A stretch of DNA of 64,000 nt from Bacteroidota bacterium. Lineage in GTDB: Bacteria > Bacteroidota > Bacteroidia > Chitinophagales > LD1. Below are positions 53,246 through 62,323 of this stretch, one piece after another. The stretch is taken from the NCBI GenBank assembly GCA_018267385.1, contig JAFDYN010000006.1, positions 248,001 through 312,000 of the forward strand. Direction: 5' to 3'. The notes under the pieces were generated by a model. It saw only the letters and a list, made by a program, of their open reading frames with translations, had not been told where the DNA came from and did no database searches. The position numbers and the translations under genes are program-made. Numbering within the stretch: position 1 is the first letter of the stretch; each line of letters opens with the position of its first letter.

Positions 53246-55210
53246 CTACTCCTTCATCTTTAGCAATACCGTATCCGCCTCTACAAACTGCTTGTCAGTC
53301 ACGAAGATTTCCTCTACCTCGCCATCGCTGTGCGCCTCTATGGTGGTTTCCATTTTCATGGAGCTCATGACGAGCAGGCCTTTGCCTGCTTTCACTTTAT
53401 CTCCGGGCTGCACGAGCACCTTGATGACCTCTCCGGGCATAGGCGCCGCGTAGCCGCCGGCAGCAAGGGCAGCGCCCGGCTCCGGAAACCGTGGCACCTC
53501 CCTGAACCTGAAAGTACCATGAGCCGCACTCTGTACAAATATCTCGGTCCCACCACGCGCGATGTAATAGGATAGCCTGTAGCCATCTATCACGCAGGTG
53601 AGGCGGTGGCCGCTGACCTCCGTCAGGACAATGTCCAGTACTGTATCGTTGATATACACTTCAAAACGGTTTTCACCGGCATATTCATAGGAGACGGTCA
53701 GTGGCTCTCCGGCGTATTCCAGCAGAAATGTCTGCGGTTGATAGCTGATATTGCGCCAGCCATTGAGTGACCGGGCAAATGATGTTTGCGCATGGCGCTG
53801 GTGCCAGTCATACAGTAGTGCCGCGATGGCCGAGTCGCGGCGCCCCCGCTCGCTTATAGATTTGCGATAGCCGGTATACTGCCGCTCTATCAGCTTTGTA
53901 TCAAAGGATCCATCCGTAAAAGATGGATTCAGCAGGAGCTCCTTCAGAAAATCCTTATTGGTAGTGATGCCGAGCACCGCCATATGATCGAGCGCGTACA
54001 CCATACGCTGTATTGCTTCTGCACGCGTTGACCCTTTGGATATCACCTTTGAGATCAGCGAGTCGTAAAACACATCTACCTTGCTGCCACTCACCACACC
54101 GCTATCGTAGCGCACACCCTGGAGCTGAGGCTCATGCCAGTATAGTATCTCTCCTGTAGCGGGGAAAAAGTTATTCTCCGGATCTTCCGCACACACACGG
54201 CACTCGATAGAGTGGCCGGATTGTTTGACCGTCTCAGCGCTGACGGTCAGCGGCATACCCTGTGCTACTTCTATCTGCAGCCTCACCAGGTCCAGCCCTG
54301 TGGTTTCCTCCGTCACGGGGTGTTCTACTTGCAGTCGTGTGTTGACCTCCAGAAAGTAGAAACTGCCGCTCTGGTCCAGGATAAACTCTACAGTACCCGC
54401 ATTGCTGTACTCTATAGAGCGCGCAGCAGCTACAGCAGCCTCGCCCATCTGCCTGCGCAGCGCCTCCGTCAGTGATGGCGATGGACTTTCCTCTATTACT
54501 TTCTGATAGCGGCGCTGCAGCGAGCACTCCCTGTCATAGAAATGTGTATAATTCCCGTGCTTGTCACCAAAGATCTGAAACTCGATATGTTTGGCAGATG
54601 GGAAGTATTTCTCCATGAGCAGGCTGCCATCACCAAAGCTCTTAGTGGCTTCGCGGGAAGCACCCTCTATAGCTGCCTCGAGTTCATCAGCCTTGTTTAC
54701 GATCCTCATGCCCTTGCCACCGCCTCCGGCAGACGCTTTGAGCAGGATGGGATAGCCTATTTTCTCTGCTTCTTTTAGCAGTGTGGCAGGGGTCTGGTCC
54801 GCACCATTGTATCCCGGTACTACAGGTACGCCGGCTTTCTTCATCAGCTCCTTGGCACCGATCTTGGAGCCCATAGCCGTGATAGCCGCAGCCGAAGGCC
54901 CGATAAAGGTGATGCCTTCATCAGCGCAGCGCTGAGAGAAGGCTGCATTCTCCGACAGGAAGCCATACCCCGGATGTATGGCATCTGCACCGGTTTGCAC
55001 TGCGGCTGCTATGATCTTGTCCTGTACGAGGTAGCTCTCTGAGGCATGTGTGCCACCTATGCAGACTGCCTCATCAGCCGTGCGCACAAATAGTGCATCT
55101 CTATCCGCATCAGAATAGACTGCTACCGTACTGATGCCCATATCTCGTGCGGTACGCATGACGCGTATCGCTATTTCACCTCGGTTCGCTATTAGTATCT
55201 TGCGCATCAT
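53246..55210 (-). CDS. Acyl-CoA carboxylase, biotin carboxylase/carrier subunit (MCC alpha-like)
   Basis: A 654-residue subunit started at MMRKILIANRGEIAIRVMRT (55210); 55237 is less likely. It contains the biotin carboxylase domain (~1-445; ATP-grasp with KASAGGGGKGMR, SLLMEKYFP, FYFLEVNTRLQVEHPVTE), a mid linker domain and a C-terminal biotinyl domain with the modified lysine in SSMKMETT. The single-chain architecture and size fit methylcrotonyl-CoA carboxylase alpha, or a related acyl-CoA carboxylase. With the beta subunit gene at 55736 it carboxylates 3-methylcrotonyl-CoA in leucine breakdown, a role inferred from architecture. The two subunits are separated by a GxxExxY gene. Confidence 0.9.
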   Translation of the reverse strand: MMRKILIANRGEIAIRVMRTARDMGISTVAVYSDADRDALFVRTADEAVCIGGTHASESYLVQDKIIAAAVQTGADAIHPGYGFLSENAAFSQRCADEGITFIGPSAAAITAMGSKIGAKELMKKAGVPVVPGYNGADQTPATLLKEAEKIGYPILLKASAGGGGKGMRIVNKADELEAAIEGASREATKSFGDGSLLMEKYFPSAKHIEFQIFGDKHGNYTHFYDRECSLQRRYQKVIEESPSPSLTEALRRQMGEAAVAAARSIEYSNAGTVEFILDQSGSFYFLEVNTRLQVEHPVTEETTGLDLVRLQIEVAQGMPLTVSAETVKQSGHSIECRVCAEDPENNFFPATGEILYWHEPQLQGVRYDSGVVSGSKVDVFYDSLISKVISKGSTRAEAIQRMVYALDHMAVLGITTNKDFLKELLLNPSFTDGSFDTKLIERQYTGYRKSISERGRRDSAIAALLYDWHQRHAQTSFARSLNGWRNISYQPQTFLLEYAGEPLTVSYEYAGENRFEVYINDTVLDIVLTEVSGHRLTCVIDGYRLSYYIARGGTEIFVQSAAHGTFRFREVPRFPEPGAALAAGGYAAPMPGEVIKVLVQPGDKVKAGKGLLVMSSMKMETTIEAHSDGEVEEIFVTDKQFVEADTVLLKMKE

Positions 55211-55258
55211 GTCTGAACTATGATTCTTTTGATCCATTAGATTGTTTTGAGAAATACA

Positions 55259-55663
55259 TTAACGCTTTAATTCTGCTTTGTACTTTTTATTCGTAAATCT
55301 TTTAAACACCAAACTATTTTCACCGAAGTTTATCAGAAGACCGATTTCGAGATTATACGCTTCCAGATAGTTTATCGCCTGTGCGAAGTTCGTATTGGTC
55401 AACCCTGTCGTAGCTTTTACTTCTACTGATACGATATCTTCTACCAGAAAATCCACTCGTCTCGTTCCGATCTGGTGCCCTTTGAAAAATACAGGCATCT
55501 CAAACTCCCTTGCATGTTGTATCCCACAGTATTGAAACTCTATCTCTAAAGCCCTCTGATAAATCACTTCCTGAAATCCGTTGCCCAACTCAGAATGCAC
55601 AGTCATGGCGCATTTAATGATCCGTCCGGTTAATTCAGAATATTTATAAGTTTCATTTATCAT
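55259..55663 (-). CDS. GxxExxY protein inserted in the carboxylase operon
   Basis: A 134-residue protein of the GxxExxY family: ELTGRIIKCAMTVHSELGNG, then GFQEVIYQRAL (the name-giving motif), RVDFLVEDIVSVEVKA (resembling a PD-(D/E)xK nuclease core), AQAINYLEAYNLEIGLLINF and FKRFTNKK. The family is widespread in Bacteroidota and Planctomycetes as scattered, often variable genes; its function is unproven. It lies between the carboxylase subunit genes, and its base composition is visibly richer in A/T than both neighbours. This points to a later insertion that left the operon readable. Confidence 0.9.
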   Translation of the reverse strand: MINETYKYSELTGRIIKCAMTVHSELGNGFQEVIYQRALEIEFQYCGIQHAREFEMPVFFKGHQIGTRRVDFLVEDIVSVEVKATTGLTNTNFAQAINYLEAYNLEIGLLINFGENSLVFKRFTNKKYKAELKR

Positions 55664-55735
55664 AAGTTACTCTCTTCAGATTATTCCAATGTATCATCAC
55701 ATCATCACAATAATCACATAAATCCCAGTTTCAGA

Positions 55736-57328
55736 CTACATTCTAAACACCCCAAACCCTTCGGCACCTTTTATCTCTGTGCGGTGTATGACCTGCAGGC
55801 AGAGCTTGAGATAGTTGCGCGTGTCGCGCGGGTCTATCACGCCATCGTCCCATAGCTGCCCGGATGCATACCAGGCGTTACTTTGCTTCTCTGCTTCCTT
55901 CACCATGTAGCCCGCCATTTGTTTGCCCTGCTCTTCGTCGTACTGTATGCCTGACTTCTCGGCTGCTGCGCGGCCTATAGTCTGCATCACGCCCGCCAGC
56001 TGGTCAGGGCCCATCACGGCGATACGCGACTGCGGGTAGGTGAAGAGAAACCGGGGATTATAGGCGCGCCCGCACATGGCATAGTTGCCCGCACCGTAGC
56101 TGGCTCCGGTGATGATCGTGATGGCGGGCACCGTACTATTGCTCACCGCATTGATCAGCTTTGCACCATGCTTGATGATGCCTTCCTCTTCATATTTTTT
56201 ACCGACCATAAAGCCGGTAATATTCTGCAGAAAGAGCAGCGGCGTATTATTCTGATTGCACAGTTGGATAAACTGCGCACCTTTATTGGCAGCTTCGGAG
56301 AATAGCACACCGTTATTGGCCAGTATGCCGATGCGGTAGCCGTCTATGTGTGCATATCCCGTGATGAGTGTAGCGCCATAGAGCGGCTTGAACTCTGAGA
56401 AATCTGAACCATCTACGATGCGTGCTATCAGCTCGCGCTGATCAAAAGGGATGCGCACATCGGCAGATACTACACCCAGTATTTCCTCACTGTCATATAG
56501 TGGTTCCTTGGCCAGCTGCTGATGCATCTCTTCCGGTTCATGGAGCTGAGCCACTATCTCACGCGCCAGGCGGATAGCGTCCATCTCATCCTCAGCCATG
56601 TAGTCTGAGACTCCTGATATCGTACTGTGCATTCTCGCGCCGCCGAGAGACTCCTCATCAGTGATCTCATTGGTAGCCATGCGCACGAGTGGTGGACCGG
56701 CGAGAAATACCTTCGCTTCATCTTTCACAAAGATGGCATAGTCTGACATGCCGGGTATATAGGCACCGCCGGCAGTACTGCTGCCAAAGACAACGGAAAT
56801 GGTCGGTATACCCGCCTGCGACCTGCGCGTGATCTCCCGAAAATTGGCCCCGCCGTAGTTGAATATCTTGGCCTGGTCGGGCAGGTTGGCACCGGCAGAC
56901 TCTACCATATTGATCATGGGCAGGCGATTGTCGCGTGCTATCTCGCCTATGCGCAGGCCCTTCTGCAGGGTGGCGTAGTCTACCGCGCCACCCTTGATCG
57001 TACCGATGTTTGAATTGAGCATGCAGAGGCGGCCGCTCACGAAGCCGACACCGGCCACGATGGTCCCGCCTGTACCAAATCCGTCCATACCCCAGCCTGC
57101 AAATGGCAGCAGCTCCATGAAAGGAGAGTCCTGATCCAGCAGCAGCTCTATGCGCTCACGCGCCAGCAGGCGACCAGCCTTCTTCGTGCGCTCCAGGTAC
57201 TTGGCCTCTCCCTGAAAGAGGGCCTCTTTTTGCTTGCTTTCGAGCTCCTTTATTTTCTCCTGCATCTGCTCCAGATTGCGCTGGTAGCTGTCAGAGTTGC
57301 GGTTGATCTTAGATCTGAATACGGACAT
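55736..57328 (-). CDS. Acyl-CoA carboxylase, carboxyltransferase subunit (MCC beta-like)
   Basis: A 530-residue subunit (start MSVFRSKINRNSDSYQRN at 57328, or MAAKTM at 57343). N- and C-terminal crotonase-like halves are evident: RTKKAGRLLARERIELLLD, GTIKGGAVDYATLQKGLRIG, VESAGANLPDQAKIF, GSSTAGGAYIPGMSDYAIFV, FLQNITGFMVGKKYEEEGII, and KHGAKLINAVSNSTVPAITI with a final ASYGAGNYAMCGRAYNPRF. This last stretch and the length of about 535 are typical of methylcrotonyl-CoA carboxylase beta and geranyl-CoA carboxylase. It transfers the carboxyl group from biotin to the acyl-CoA. Its partner subunit lies downstream beyond the GxxExxY gene. Confidence 0.92.
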   Translation of the reverse strand: MSVFRSKINRNSDSYQRNLEQMQEKIKELESKQKEALFQGEAKYLERTKKAGRLLARERIELLLDQDSPFMELLPFAGWGMDGFGTGGTIVAGVGFVSGRLCMLNSNIGTIKGGAVDYATLQKGLRIGEIARDNRLPMINMVESAGANLPDQAKIFNYGGANFREITRRSQAGIPTISVVFGSSTAGGAYIPGMSDYAIFVKDEAKVFLAGPPLVRMATNEITDEESLGGARMHSTISGVSDYMAEDEMDAIRLAREIVAQLHEPEEMHQQLAKEPLYDSEEILGVVSADVRIPFDQRELIARIVDGSDFSEFKPLYGATLITGYAHIDGYRIGILANNGVLFSEAANKGAQFIQLCNQNNTPLLFLQNITGFMVGKKYEEEGIIKHGAKLINAVSNSTVPAITIITGASYGAGNYAMCGRAYNPRFLFTYPQSRIAVMGPDQLAGVMQTIGRAAAEKSGIQYDEEQGKQMAGYMVKEAEKQSNAWYASGQLWDDGVIDPRDTRNYLKLCLQVIHRTEIKGAEGFGVFRM

Positions 57329-57433
57329 GGTCTTGGCGGCCACGGTTTAGGATGGCCGTGTGGAAAGTTAAATGCTTTTTGGAAAATGGCAGTTAAATTT
57401 CAGTAAGCGGAAAAGTACCAATGAAAACCTGTC

Positions 57434-59020
57434 TTACTCCTTGATAAACCTGAGGTTGCTGGAATGAGAACCATCGGCAATATGCAATAAATAGACTCCG
57501 GCGGCCAGGCCGGATATGTCCAGTTTTTTTCCAGCCACCCTGGCGACATACTCTCTGCCGGTCACATCTATTATTGTACAACTCATACCCTCCACATTCT
57601 GATTGAGGTATAGGGACGATACAGCGGGTACAGGATAGACCTCAATTTTTTCTTTGGCTATATTCTTCACCCCATTTGTTACTGACGCCGAATGAAAGAG
57701 CGCGCCCCGGTCGTAGAGTTGCTGTATCGCTCTGATGTTATTTTTTAGCAAACCGATCTCAGAGAAAGCGATAGCTGTATCAGGTGCAAAAGCTGTATTT
57801 AAAGCCATATCTATATCTACACTCTCCCCTGATTTAAAAGTATCGATCTCTACAGTACCAATCACGTCCCTACCTGTCTGGATCAATGCAGAGGTATTGT
57901 GAATTTCCGACCACTGTGTTGAGTCCTGCGGGTCTCCGGAATAGATATATGGGGTTGTATTGCCCAAACCCGTATTACCGTTACCTGTGGAAGTAACCGC
58001 TGTACCATTATACCAGGCTCCCATCTGCATATTCCTGATCATATCGCAATCAGGTTCTACAGGTGTGCCATATCCGGCTATGGCAAATGCCCTAAGACGA
58101 CTATTTAGGAAAGTAAAACCCTGTGCCACCTTATCCGTTCCGTATCCTAGTCCTACATTTGAGCAGGCTGGATCACCCATGGGGTCATATCTCCTGCGGT
58201 AGATAAAATAGCTATTCAGACTGGTATCACAGCCAGCTACATCATCTGCCACACATTGTATGCCCGGCACAAACCTGCCGGAAAAGCGCATGTCATGATA
58301 ATCTTCATTTGCTCTGTTGAATATGGTGAAATGTAAAAAAGTCGTATTGAACAGCGGGCTATCAGGAGAAGCATAAAATGCATAGGCCATAATATGTATC
58401 TCGGCATGTATGCGTGTACAATCGTAATAGCTCGCTACCAAAGAATCATTGAGGACAAGGAAGATAGCCTCATCACCATAAATATCCGGATAGTCACCCA
58501 GCTCTGGTTCGTACAAGTTATTCCCGTTTAGGTCTACAAATGGAGCTATCTTCTGCGGTTCACCATTTGAGGTATTCCCGTTTGCCGGCCATCCGGCAAT
58601 GTCCGAAGGGACAATGTAACTCGGATCCTGATAGTGGCTACGATGATAGGAGATGTGCGCAGCGGTCATCTTAAATACTCTTCTATACTTATTTTTATAA
58701 GCGATCCCTGTATCCAGCGCTACAGGACCATCCGTCAATCCTTTATTGAAATAACTACCCGAGAATGCACCTAGCAGACTGTTGCCAGCGTTTAACGCAG
58801 AGACCCACGGAGTGCCTAATGTGATAGTATTCTTTAAAGACCCCGCTGGTACCTCGTAAGTATTTTGTATGTCGTAAATACTCCAGCCGGAATCAAAAGC
58901 ATAAAGAAGCCCGCCAGTTCCGAGAGTGGCATTTATATTATTTACACTGATATCAGCATAGTGCTGCGCCGTAGCTATGGTGCTGAGGATAGTCAGGATG
59001 CCGAATAGAATAGGTCGCAT
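57434..59020 (-). CDS. T9SS cargo, unknown N-terminal domain
   Basis: A 528-residue secreted protein with a signal peptide (MRPILFGILTILSTIATA). The ~440-residue body (YADISVNNINATLGTGGLLY, APFVDLNGNNLYEPELGDYP, RHDMRFSG-like NEDYHDMRFSGRF) resembles a common Bacteroidota group of T9SS-secreted proteins with the phrases DLNGNNLYEPELGDYP and SLNSYFIYRRRYDPMG, for which no function is known. The last 80 residues are a T9SS type A sorting domain (VYPVPAVSSLYLNQN...LAAGVYLLHIADG...LRFIKE). Predicted location is the cell surface. It lies next to the carboxylase operon but is unlikely to be related in function. Confidence 0.85.
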   Translation of the reverse strand: MRPILFGILTILSTIATAQHYADISVNNINATLGTGGLLYAFDSGWSIYDIQNTYEVPAGSLKNTITLGTPWVSALNAGNSLLGAFSGSYFNKGLTDGPVALDTGIAYKNKYRRVFKMTAAHISYHRSHYQDPSYIVPSDIAGWPANGNTSNGEPQKIAPFVDLNGNNLYEPELGDYPDIYGDEAIFLVLNDSLVASYYDCTRIHAEIHIMAYAFYASPDSPLFNTTFLHFTIFNRANEDYHDMRFSGRFVPGIQCVADDVAGCDTSLNSYFIYRRRYDPMGDPACSNVGLGYGTDKVAQGFTFLNSRLRAFAIAGYGTPVEPDCDMIRNMQMGAWYNGTAVTSTGNGNTGLGNTTPYIYSGDPQDSTQWSEIHNTSALIQTGRDVIGTVEIDTFKSGESVDIDMALNTAFAPDTAIAFSEIGLLKNNIRAIQQLYDRGALFHSASVTNGVKNIAKEKIEVYPVPAVSSLYLNQNVEGMSCTIIDVTGREYVARVAGKKLDISGLAAGVYLLHIADGSHSSNLRFIKE

Positions 59021-59159
59021 GGTTGCTGATTGATACCGCTAAGCTACGCTTCGATTCATTAAAGCTATATGCAGAAAGGTAATATGACAGATATATGACA
59101 TTGCAGGAATGTGGCTGCCACGTATTCCCACTCTCCTATCTTTTTAGCATTTTGCAGCG

Positions 59160-60131
59160 ATGAAAAAGTTACTCACCCTGGCGCTGATAGCAGCAGCACT
59201 GACGGCCTGCGTATCCCTGCCCAAAGCCGCTCAGACCAAAGACGAAGTCATAGCAGTAGGCCCCGGCCCGGAGGATATGGTCATAGATACCATCAGTGAG
59301 CAGCCCCGCCTGCTGGTCTCCTGCAATAGCCGCCGCGAGGGCCAGCCCTACTACGGCGAGATCAATGTCTACTATCCAGCCAATGGCCAGGTCAGGATAC
59401 TGCCCCGCCACGAACCTGCAGGCCTGCAGTTCTACCCCCACGGTGTGGACCTGGTACGTCTCAGGGATACCCTTGTCCTGCTGGTCGTGAGCAATGCGCC
59501 CAATGAGCAGGCCATCCTGCGCTACCGTGTGTACCGTGATAGCCTTGTATTCCTGAATAAGATCACCGACCCGCTCATCGTCTCGCCCAATGCTGTGACG
59601 GGGCTACCTGATGGCAGCGTTCTCATCTCAAACGATATGGGTAAACTGGGCAATTTCTGGGAGGCCCTCTTCATACTCAAGCGCGCAAAGATCATCTACT
59701 GGCACTATGGACACTGCTCTGTGGCCGCAGGCCGGTTCTGCTATAGCAATGGTATCACCAATCGGGGTGGCAAGGTCTACCTGGCCAGTACGCGGCAGAA
59801 TAAGATCTTCTCCTTTGATATGCAGGATAGCCTCATGATCAATAAAAAAGTAGTAGCGAAAATGCACGGCCCGGACAATCTGCGCTTCACAGGAGACGAC
59901 CTGCTCGTAGCCTGCCATCTCCGCTTTCTGGACTTTCTGAAACACCGCAAGGACTCCACGCACCTCTCTCCCAGCACCGCCTACCAGGTCAATGTGAGAA
60001 CGGGTGAGAAGAAGGTCGTCTACTATGACAGCGGTGCCCAGGTGAGTACTGCAGCTACTGCGCTGGAGTATGGCGGCTCGATCTATCTGGGGGGAGTCTT
60101 TGACGCCAAAATGGTGCGCAAACGCAAATAA
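59160..60131 (+). CDS. Paraoxonase-like beta-propeller lipoprotein
   Basis: A 323-residue lipoprotein (MKKLLTLALIAAALTAC, acyl cysteine 17). The body has the six-blade paraoxonase/arylesterase pattern: GPGPEDMVIDTISEQPRLLV, FYPHGVDLVRLRDT, SPNAVTGLPDGSVLISND, CYSNGITNRGGKVYLASTRQ, GPDNLRFTGDDLLVACHLRF and STAATALEYGGSIYLGGVFD. The Asn and Asp residues at SPNA, ISND, SNGI and PDNL correspond to the calcium-binding positions of paraoxonases. Such enzymes hydrolyse lactones and aryl esters; the natural substrate is unknown, lactone signals being one possibility. It acts at an outer or inner membrane from the periplasm. A palindromic terminator follows. Confidence 0.82.
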   Translation: MKKLLTLALIAAALTACVSLPKAAQTKDEVIAVGPGPEDMVIDTISEQPRLLVSCNSRREGQPYYGEINVYYPANGQVRILPRHEPAGLQFYPHGVDLVRLRDTLVLLVVSNAPNEQAILRYRVYRDSLVFLNKITDPLIVSPNAVTGLPDGSVLISNDMGKLGNFWEALFILKRAKIIYWHYGHCSVAAGRFCYSNGITNRGGKVYLASTRQNKIFSFDMQDSLMINKKVVAKMHGPDNLRFTGDDLLVACHLRFLDFLKHRKDSTHLSPSTAYQVNVRTGEKKVVYYDSGAQVSTAATALEYGGSIYLGGVFDAKMVRKRK

Positions 60132-60136
60132 AAAAA

Positions 60137-60157
60137 GCCGCAGGATATCCTGCAGCC
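60137..60157. terminator. Terminator between convergent genes
   Basis: A palindrome GCAGGATATCCTGC (60140-60153), extended by GCC/AGC, is preceded by a run of A and followed by CTTTC. It lies between the convergent paraoxonase-like gene and the next lipoprotein gene. Confidence 0.6.
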
Positions 60158-60182
60158 TTTCATTAACGCTTAACCCTTTTCT

Positions 60183-60905
60183 TTACAGCGTTACATTATA
60201 GGTATTGCCATTGATGGTCAGTGTAGCCGCACCTCCACCCAGGAAAGTGATATTACCATTGAATGTATAGCTGTTGCCATTGCTCACTGTGCCGGTCATG
60301 GTCACAGTACCGGTGCCTCCTGTGATCTCATAGGTGGTCTTGCTCACAGTGAGGTTGGTCACGGTCACAGTCATATCCACAGTGTAGGTATAGCGGTTTC
60401 TCACCTTGGAGGTGTGAGAGCCGCTGCGGGTCAGTGTACCATTAAAAGTATACGGGATAGAGGTGCTGCCTGTGATACCGCTCAGGACCCATTGGCGCTG
60501 GCCACTATTGGTAGAGGATATACGTGGCGCATCAAAGTTGCCGCTGTAGCTGCCTGTCATGGCCAGGCTCTGGCTGCCTGTGCAGGTGAGCAGGTACTCC
60601 CACTGCCCGGTATAGCTGGCCGTAGTGGCGCCCCCGCTATAGTGGAATGCCACTGTCGTATCAAACGCCACACCGCACTGGAGGGTTTGTGTGCCGTCAG
60701 TTTTGTAAGCGCCCTGGGCTACGGCGTAGCTCGCCGCAGTGGATACCTGAGAGGAGAGGCCATCTGTACTGCTGCTCAGTGCGGCGCTCATAGCGTCTGA
60801 TGCATCATCGGCAGTCAGCGTGGCGGTATTGTCTTTTTTGCAGCCGGCCAGTAGCAGCATAGCTGCAGCTATGATCATGATGGAGTTTGTTTTGATCTGG
60901 TACAT
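60183..60905 (-). CDS. Thr/Ser-rich lipoprotein of unknown function
   Basis: A 240-residue lipoprotein: MYQIKTNSIMIIAAAMLLLAGC ends in a lipobox, then KKDNTATLTADDASDAMSAA. The mature protein is rich in Thr, Ser and Gly, with alternating strands (WEYLLTCTGSQSLAMTGSYS, YTYTVDMTVTVTNLTVSKTT, FNGNITFLGGGAATLTINGN). It looks like a beta-solenoid or beta-sandwich surface lipoprotein. No family is recognised. 278 bases of non-coding DNA (60906-61183) separate it from the next gene, and I see only a small hairpin CGTGA-CTT-TCACG in them. Confidence 0.75.
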   Translation of the reverse strand: MYQIKTNSIMIIAAAMLLLAGCKKDNTATLTADDASDAMSAALSSSTDGLSSQVSTAASYAVAQGAYKTDGTQTLQCGVAFDTTVAFHYSGGATTASYTGQWEYLLTCTGSQSLAMTGSYSGNFDAPRISSTNSGQRQWVLSGITGSTSIPYTFNGTLTRSGSHTSKVRNRYTYTVDMTVTVTNLTVSKTTYEITGGTGTVTMTGTVSNGNSYTFNGNITFLGGGAATLTINGNTYNVTL

Positions 60906-61183
60906 ACGATAGTTTTTTTAGTAGTGAAACAATGCCGTTTATGACATAAAGGTCGTCCTGTCGTTTAACTATATACCGGGCAGTATGACCAAACACATGT
61001 AAAACTCTATCTGTTATTTCTGATCCGTAGGTTTCATAGATAGAAACGTGACTTTCACGGTCAGAATGAGGCATCCACTCCTCACCTGGCGGTAAAATCC
61101 ATTAAAGAATGCAAACGTCACAATCAGGCACGCTTTTAGAACGTTGACATAGAGATGAATAAAACGTACCTAAACTGTTTATC

Positions 61184-61387
61184 ATGATTCGCCGCGCATA
61201 CCTGAGCTACCGCTCCTACCTCAATGAGATCATGGCCCCGATATCCGGTGGCAAGAGCTTCAACATTGTGGGTGTCTTATCACTATCTGCCAGTACCCTG
61301 CTTATCATAGCAGAATCCTGGATGCTTTTCATCTGGAAGGTACTGGAACTGGCGCAAGGCATCCGGGCGGGATATATCACGCTCTAG
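61184..61387 (+). CDS. Small hypothetical membrane protein
   Basis: A 67-residue open frame with one likely helix (SFNIVGVLSLSASTLLIIAE) and basic N-terminal MIRRAYLSYRSYLNEI. Its stop codon shares bases with the convergent stop of the next gene (the CTAG at 61384-61387 holds both TAGs). There is no recognised family and no clear promoter. Coding potential is plausible but unproven. Confidence 0.4.
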   Translation: MIRRAYLSYRSYLNEIMAPISGGKSFNIVGVLSLSASTLLIIAESWMLFIWKVLELAQGIRAGYITL

Positions 61388-61866
61388 AAGGTATTGCCCA
61401 ATATACCCATAAAAGATAAGACGCTGGCGAGCATCATCAGCGCAAAAAAGAGATTCAGATAGCGCCTTTTGAAATCATCTAAAAGGATGACCTGATGGTC
61501 TTTTTTGTCTATCATCAGCCTGGCGTGAGTAGCACCTGCGAAAGTATTGGACAAAATATTGTCCCCATACCGGCACGCGTGCTGCTGCCCATCATAATCA
61601 TACCGCAGCAGATACAAGCGCGTAGAGAGCCCGTCGTCACCTTTGCTCTCCTGCTCCAGCTCTACTGTAGCCACCACACGCCGGAATCCACGCATCAGGT
61701 AGGCCATATACACCAGCTCCAGGATCACCTCTCCCACCACGGCTACCAGCGCGGGCACATGCAGCCATGCGAAACGCTCCCAGGTAAAAAGCGAGATCAT
61801 GACAGCACCTATCAGGGTTATCCTGATGTAGTGAAAGATAGTAAGTGTCCTATTGGGCTGTCTCAT
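61384..61866 (-). CDS. Hypothetical membrane protein
   Basis: A 160-residue protein with three or four predicted helices: IRITLIGAVMISLFTWER, LVAVVGEVILELVYMAYLM, and LNLFFALMMLASVLSFMGIL at the end. A hydrophilic ~60-residue domain lies between (VATVELEQESKGDDGL to DKKDHQVILLDDFKRRYL). The soluble part, with alternating strands and Arg/Asp residues, resembles small DUF3592-like domains that bind at the membrane face, but this is weak. It starts seven bases after the stop of the gene at 61874, suggesting a two-gene unit. Confidence 0.65.
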   Translation of the reverse strand: MRQPNRTLTIFHYIRITLIGAVMISLFTWERFAWLHVPALVAVVGEVILELVYMAYLMRGFRRVVATVELEQESKGDDGLSTRLYLLRYDYDGQQHACRYGDNILSNTFAGATHARLMIDKKDHQVILLDDFKRRYLNLFFALMMLASVLSFMGILGNTF

Positions 61867-61873
61867 GGGCCGG

Positions 61874-62296
61874 TCAATGAAGTTCCTGCTTGATCTCGCG
61901 CACTTTATGAGTACCGTATCTCAGCAGTGGCACGCCAAACGCCATCGGTATGGCAGTAAGTATCGTGGTGCCAAACCCTGCCAGAAAAAGCGGGTCTTTG
62001 GCCACAGGCTGATAGTGCCGCTTGCCGGTTTCATTCATAGCTACGCTGGACCACAGGAGAGATTGACCTCCCACAAAAAAAGCTGCCCCCAGGCCCGTCA
62101 GCGCACCACCGGTAGCCTGCATGCCGCGGTAGTACTTCAGCTCAGCCCGCAGCTTCTCCGTCCTATCCTTGTAGTATAGCGAATCGGTAGACGTGCCGGT
62201 GCGCATGACCACACTCTTGCCCGCCCGTCCGGCTGCATGAGTACTGCCGATACATACCAGCACCAGTACCGATAATATGTAAAAACTTTTGAGCAT
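61874..62296 (-). CDS. Hypothetical exported membrane protein
   Basis: A 140-residue protein with a signal-like N-terminus (MLKSFYILSVLVLVCIGSTH), a charged segment (DSLYYKDRTEKLRAELKYYRG) and two glycine-rich hydrophobic stretches (MQATGGALTGLGAAFFVGGQ and FLAGFGTTILTAIPMAFGVP). Proteins of this pattern, with two small-residue-rich helices, are common in Bacteroidota envelopes but unnamed. It is transcribed ahead of the 160-residue gene. The function is unknown. Confidence 0.65.
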   Translation of the reverse strand: MLKSFYILSVLVLVCIGSTHAAGRAGKSVVMRTGTSTDSLYYKDRTEKLRAELKYYRGMQATGGALTGLGAAFFVGGQSLLWSSVAMNETGKRHYQPVAKDPLFLAGFGTTILTAIPMAFGVPLLRYGTHKVREIKQELH

Positions 62297-62323
62297 CGCT
62301 ACGAAGATATAAGAAAAGGCTGT

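Noticed and set aside
60805..61074. 89-residue open frame upstream of the lipoprotein gene
   Set aside because: It overlaps the lipoprotein signal sequence in another frame, lacks a family match and has no promoter or helix; treated as intergenic DNA.
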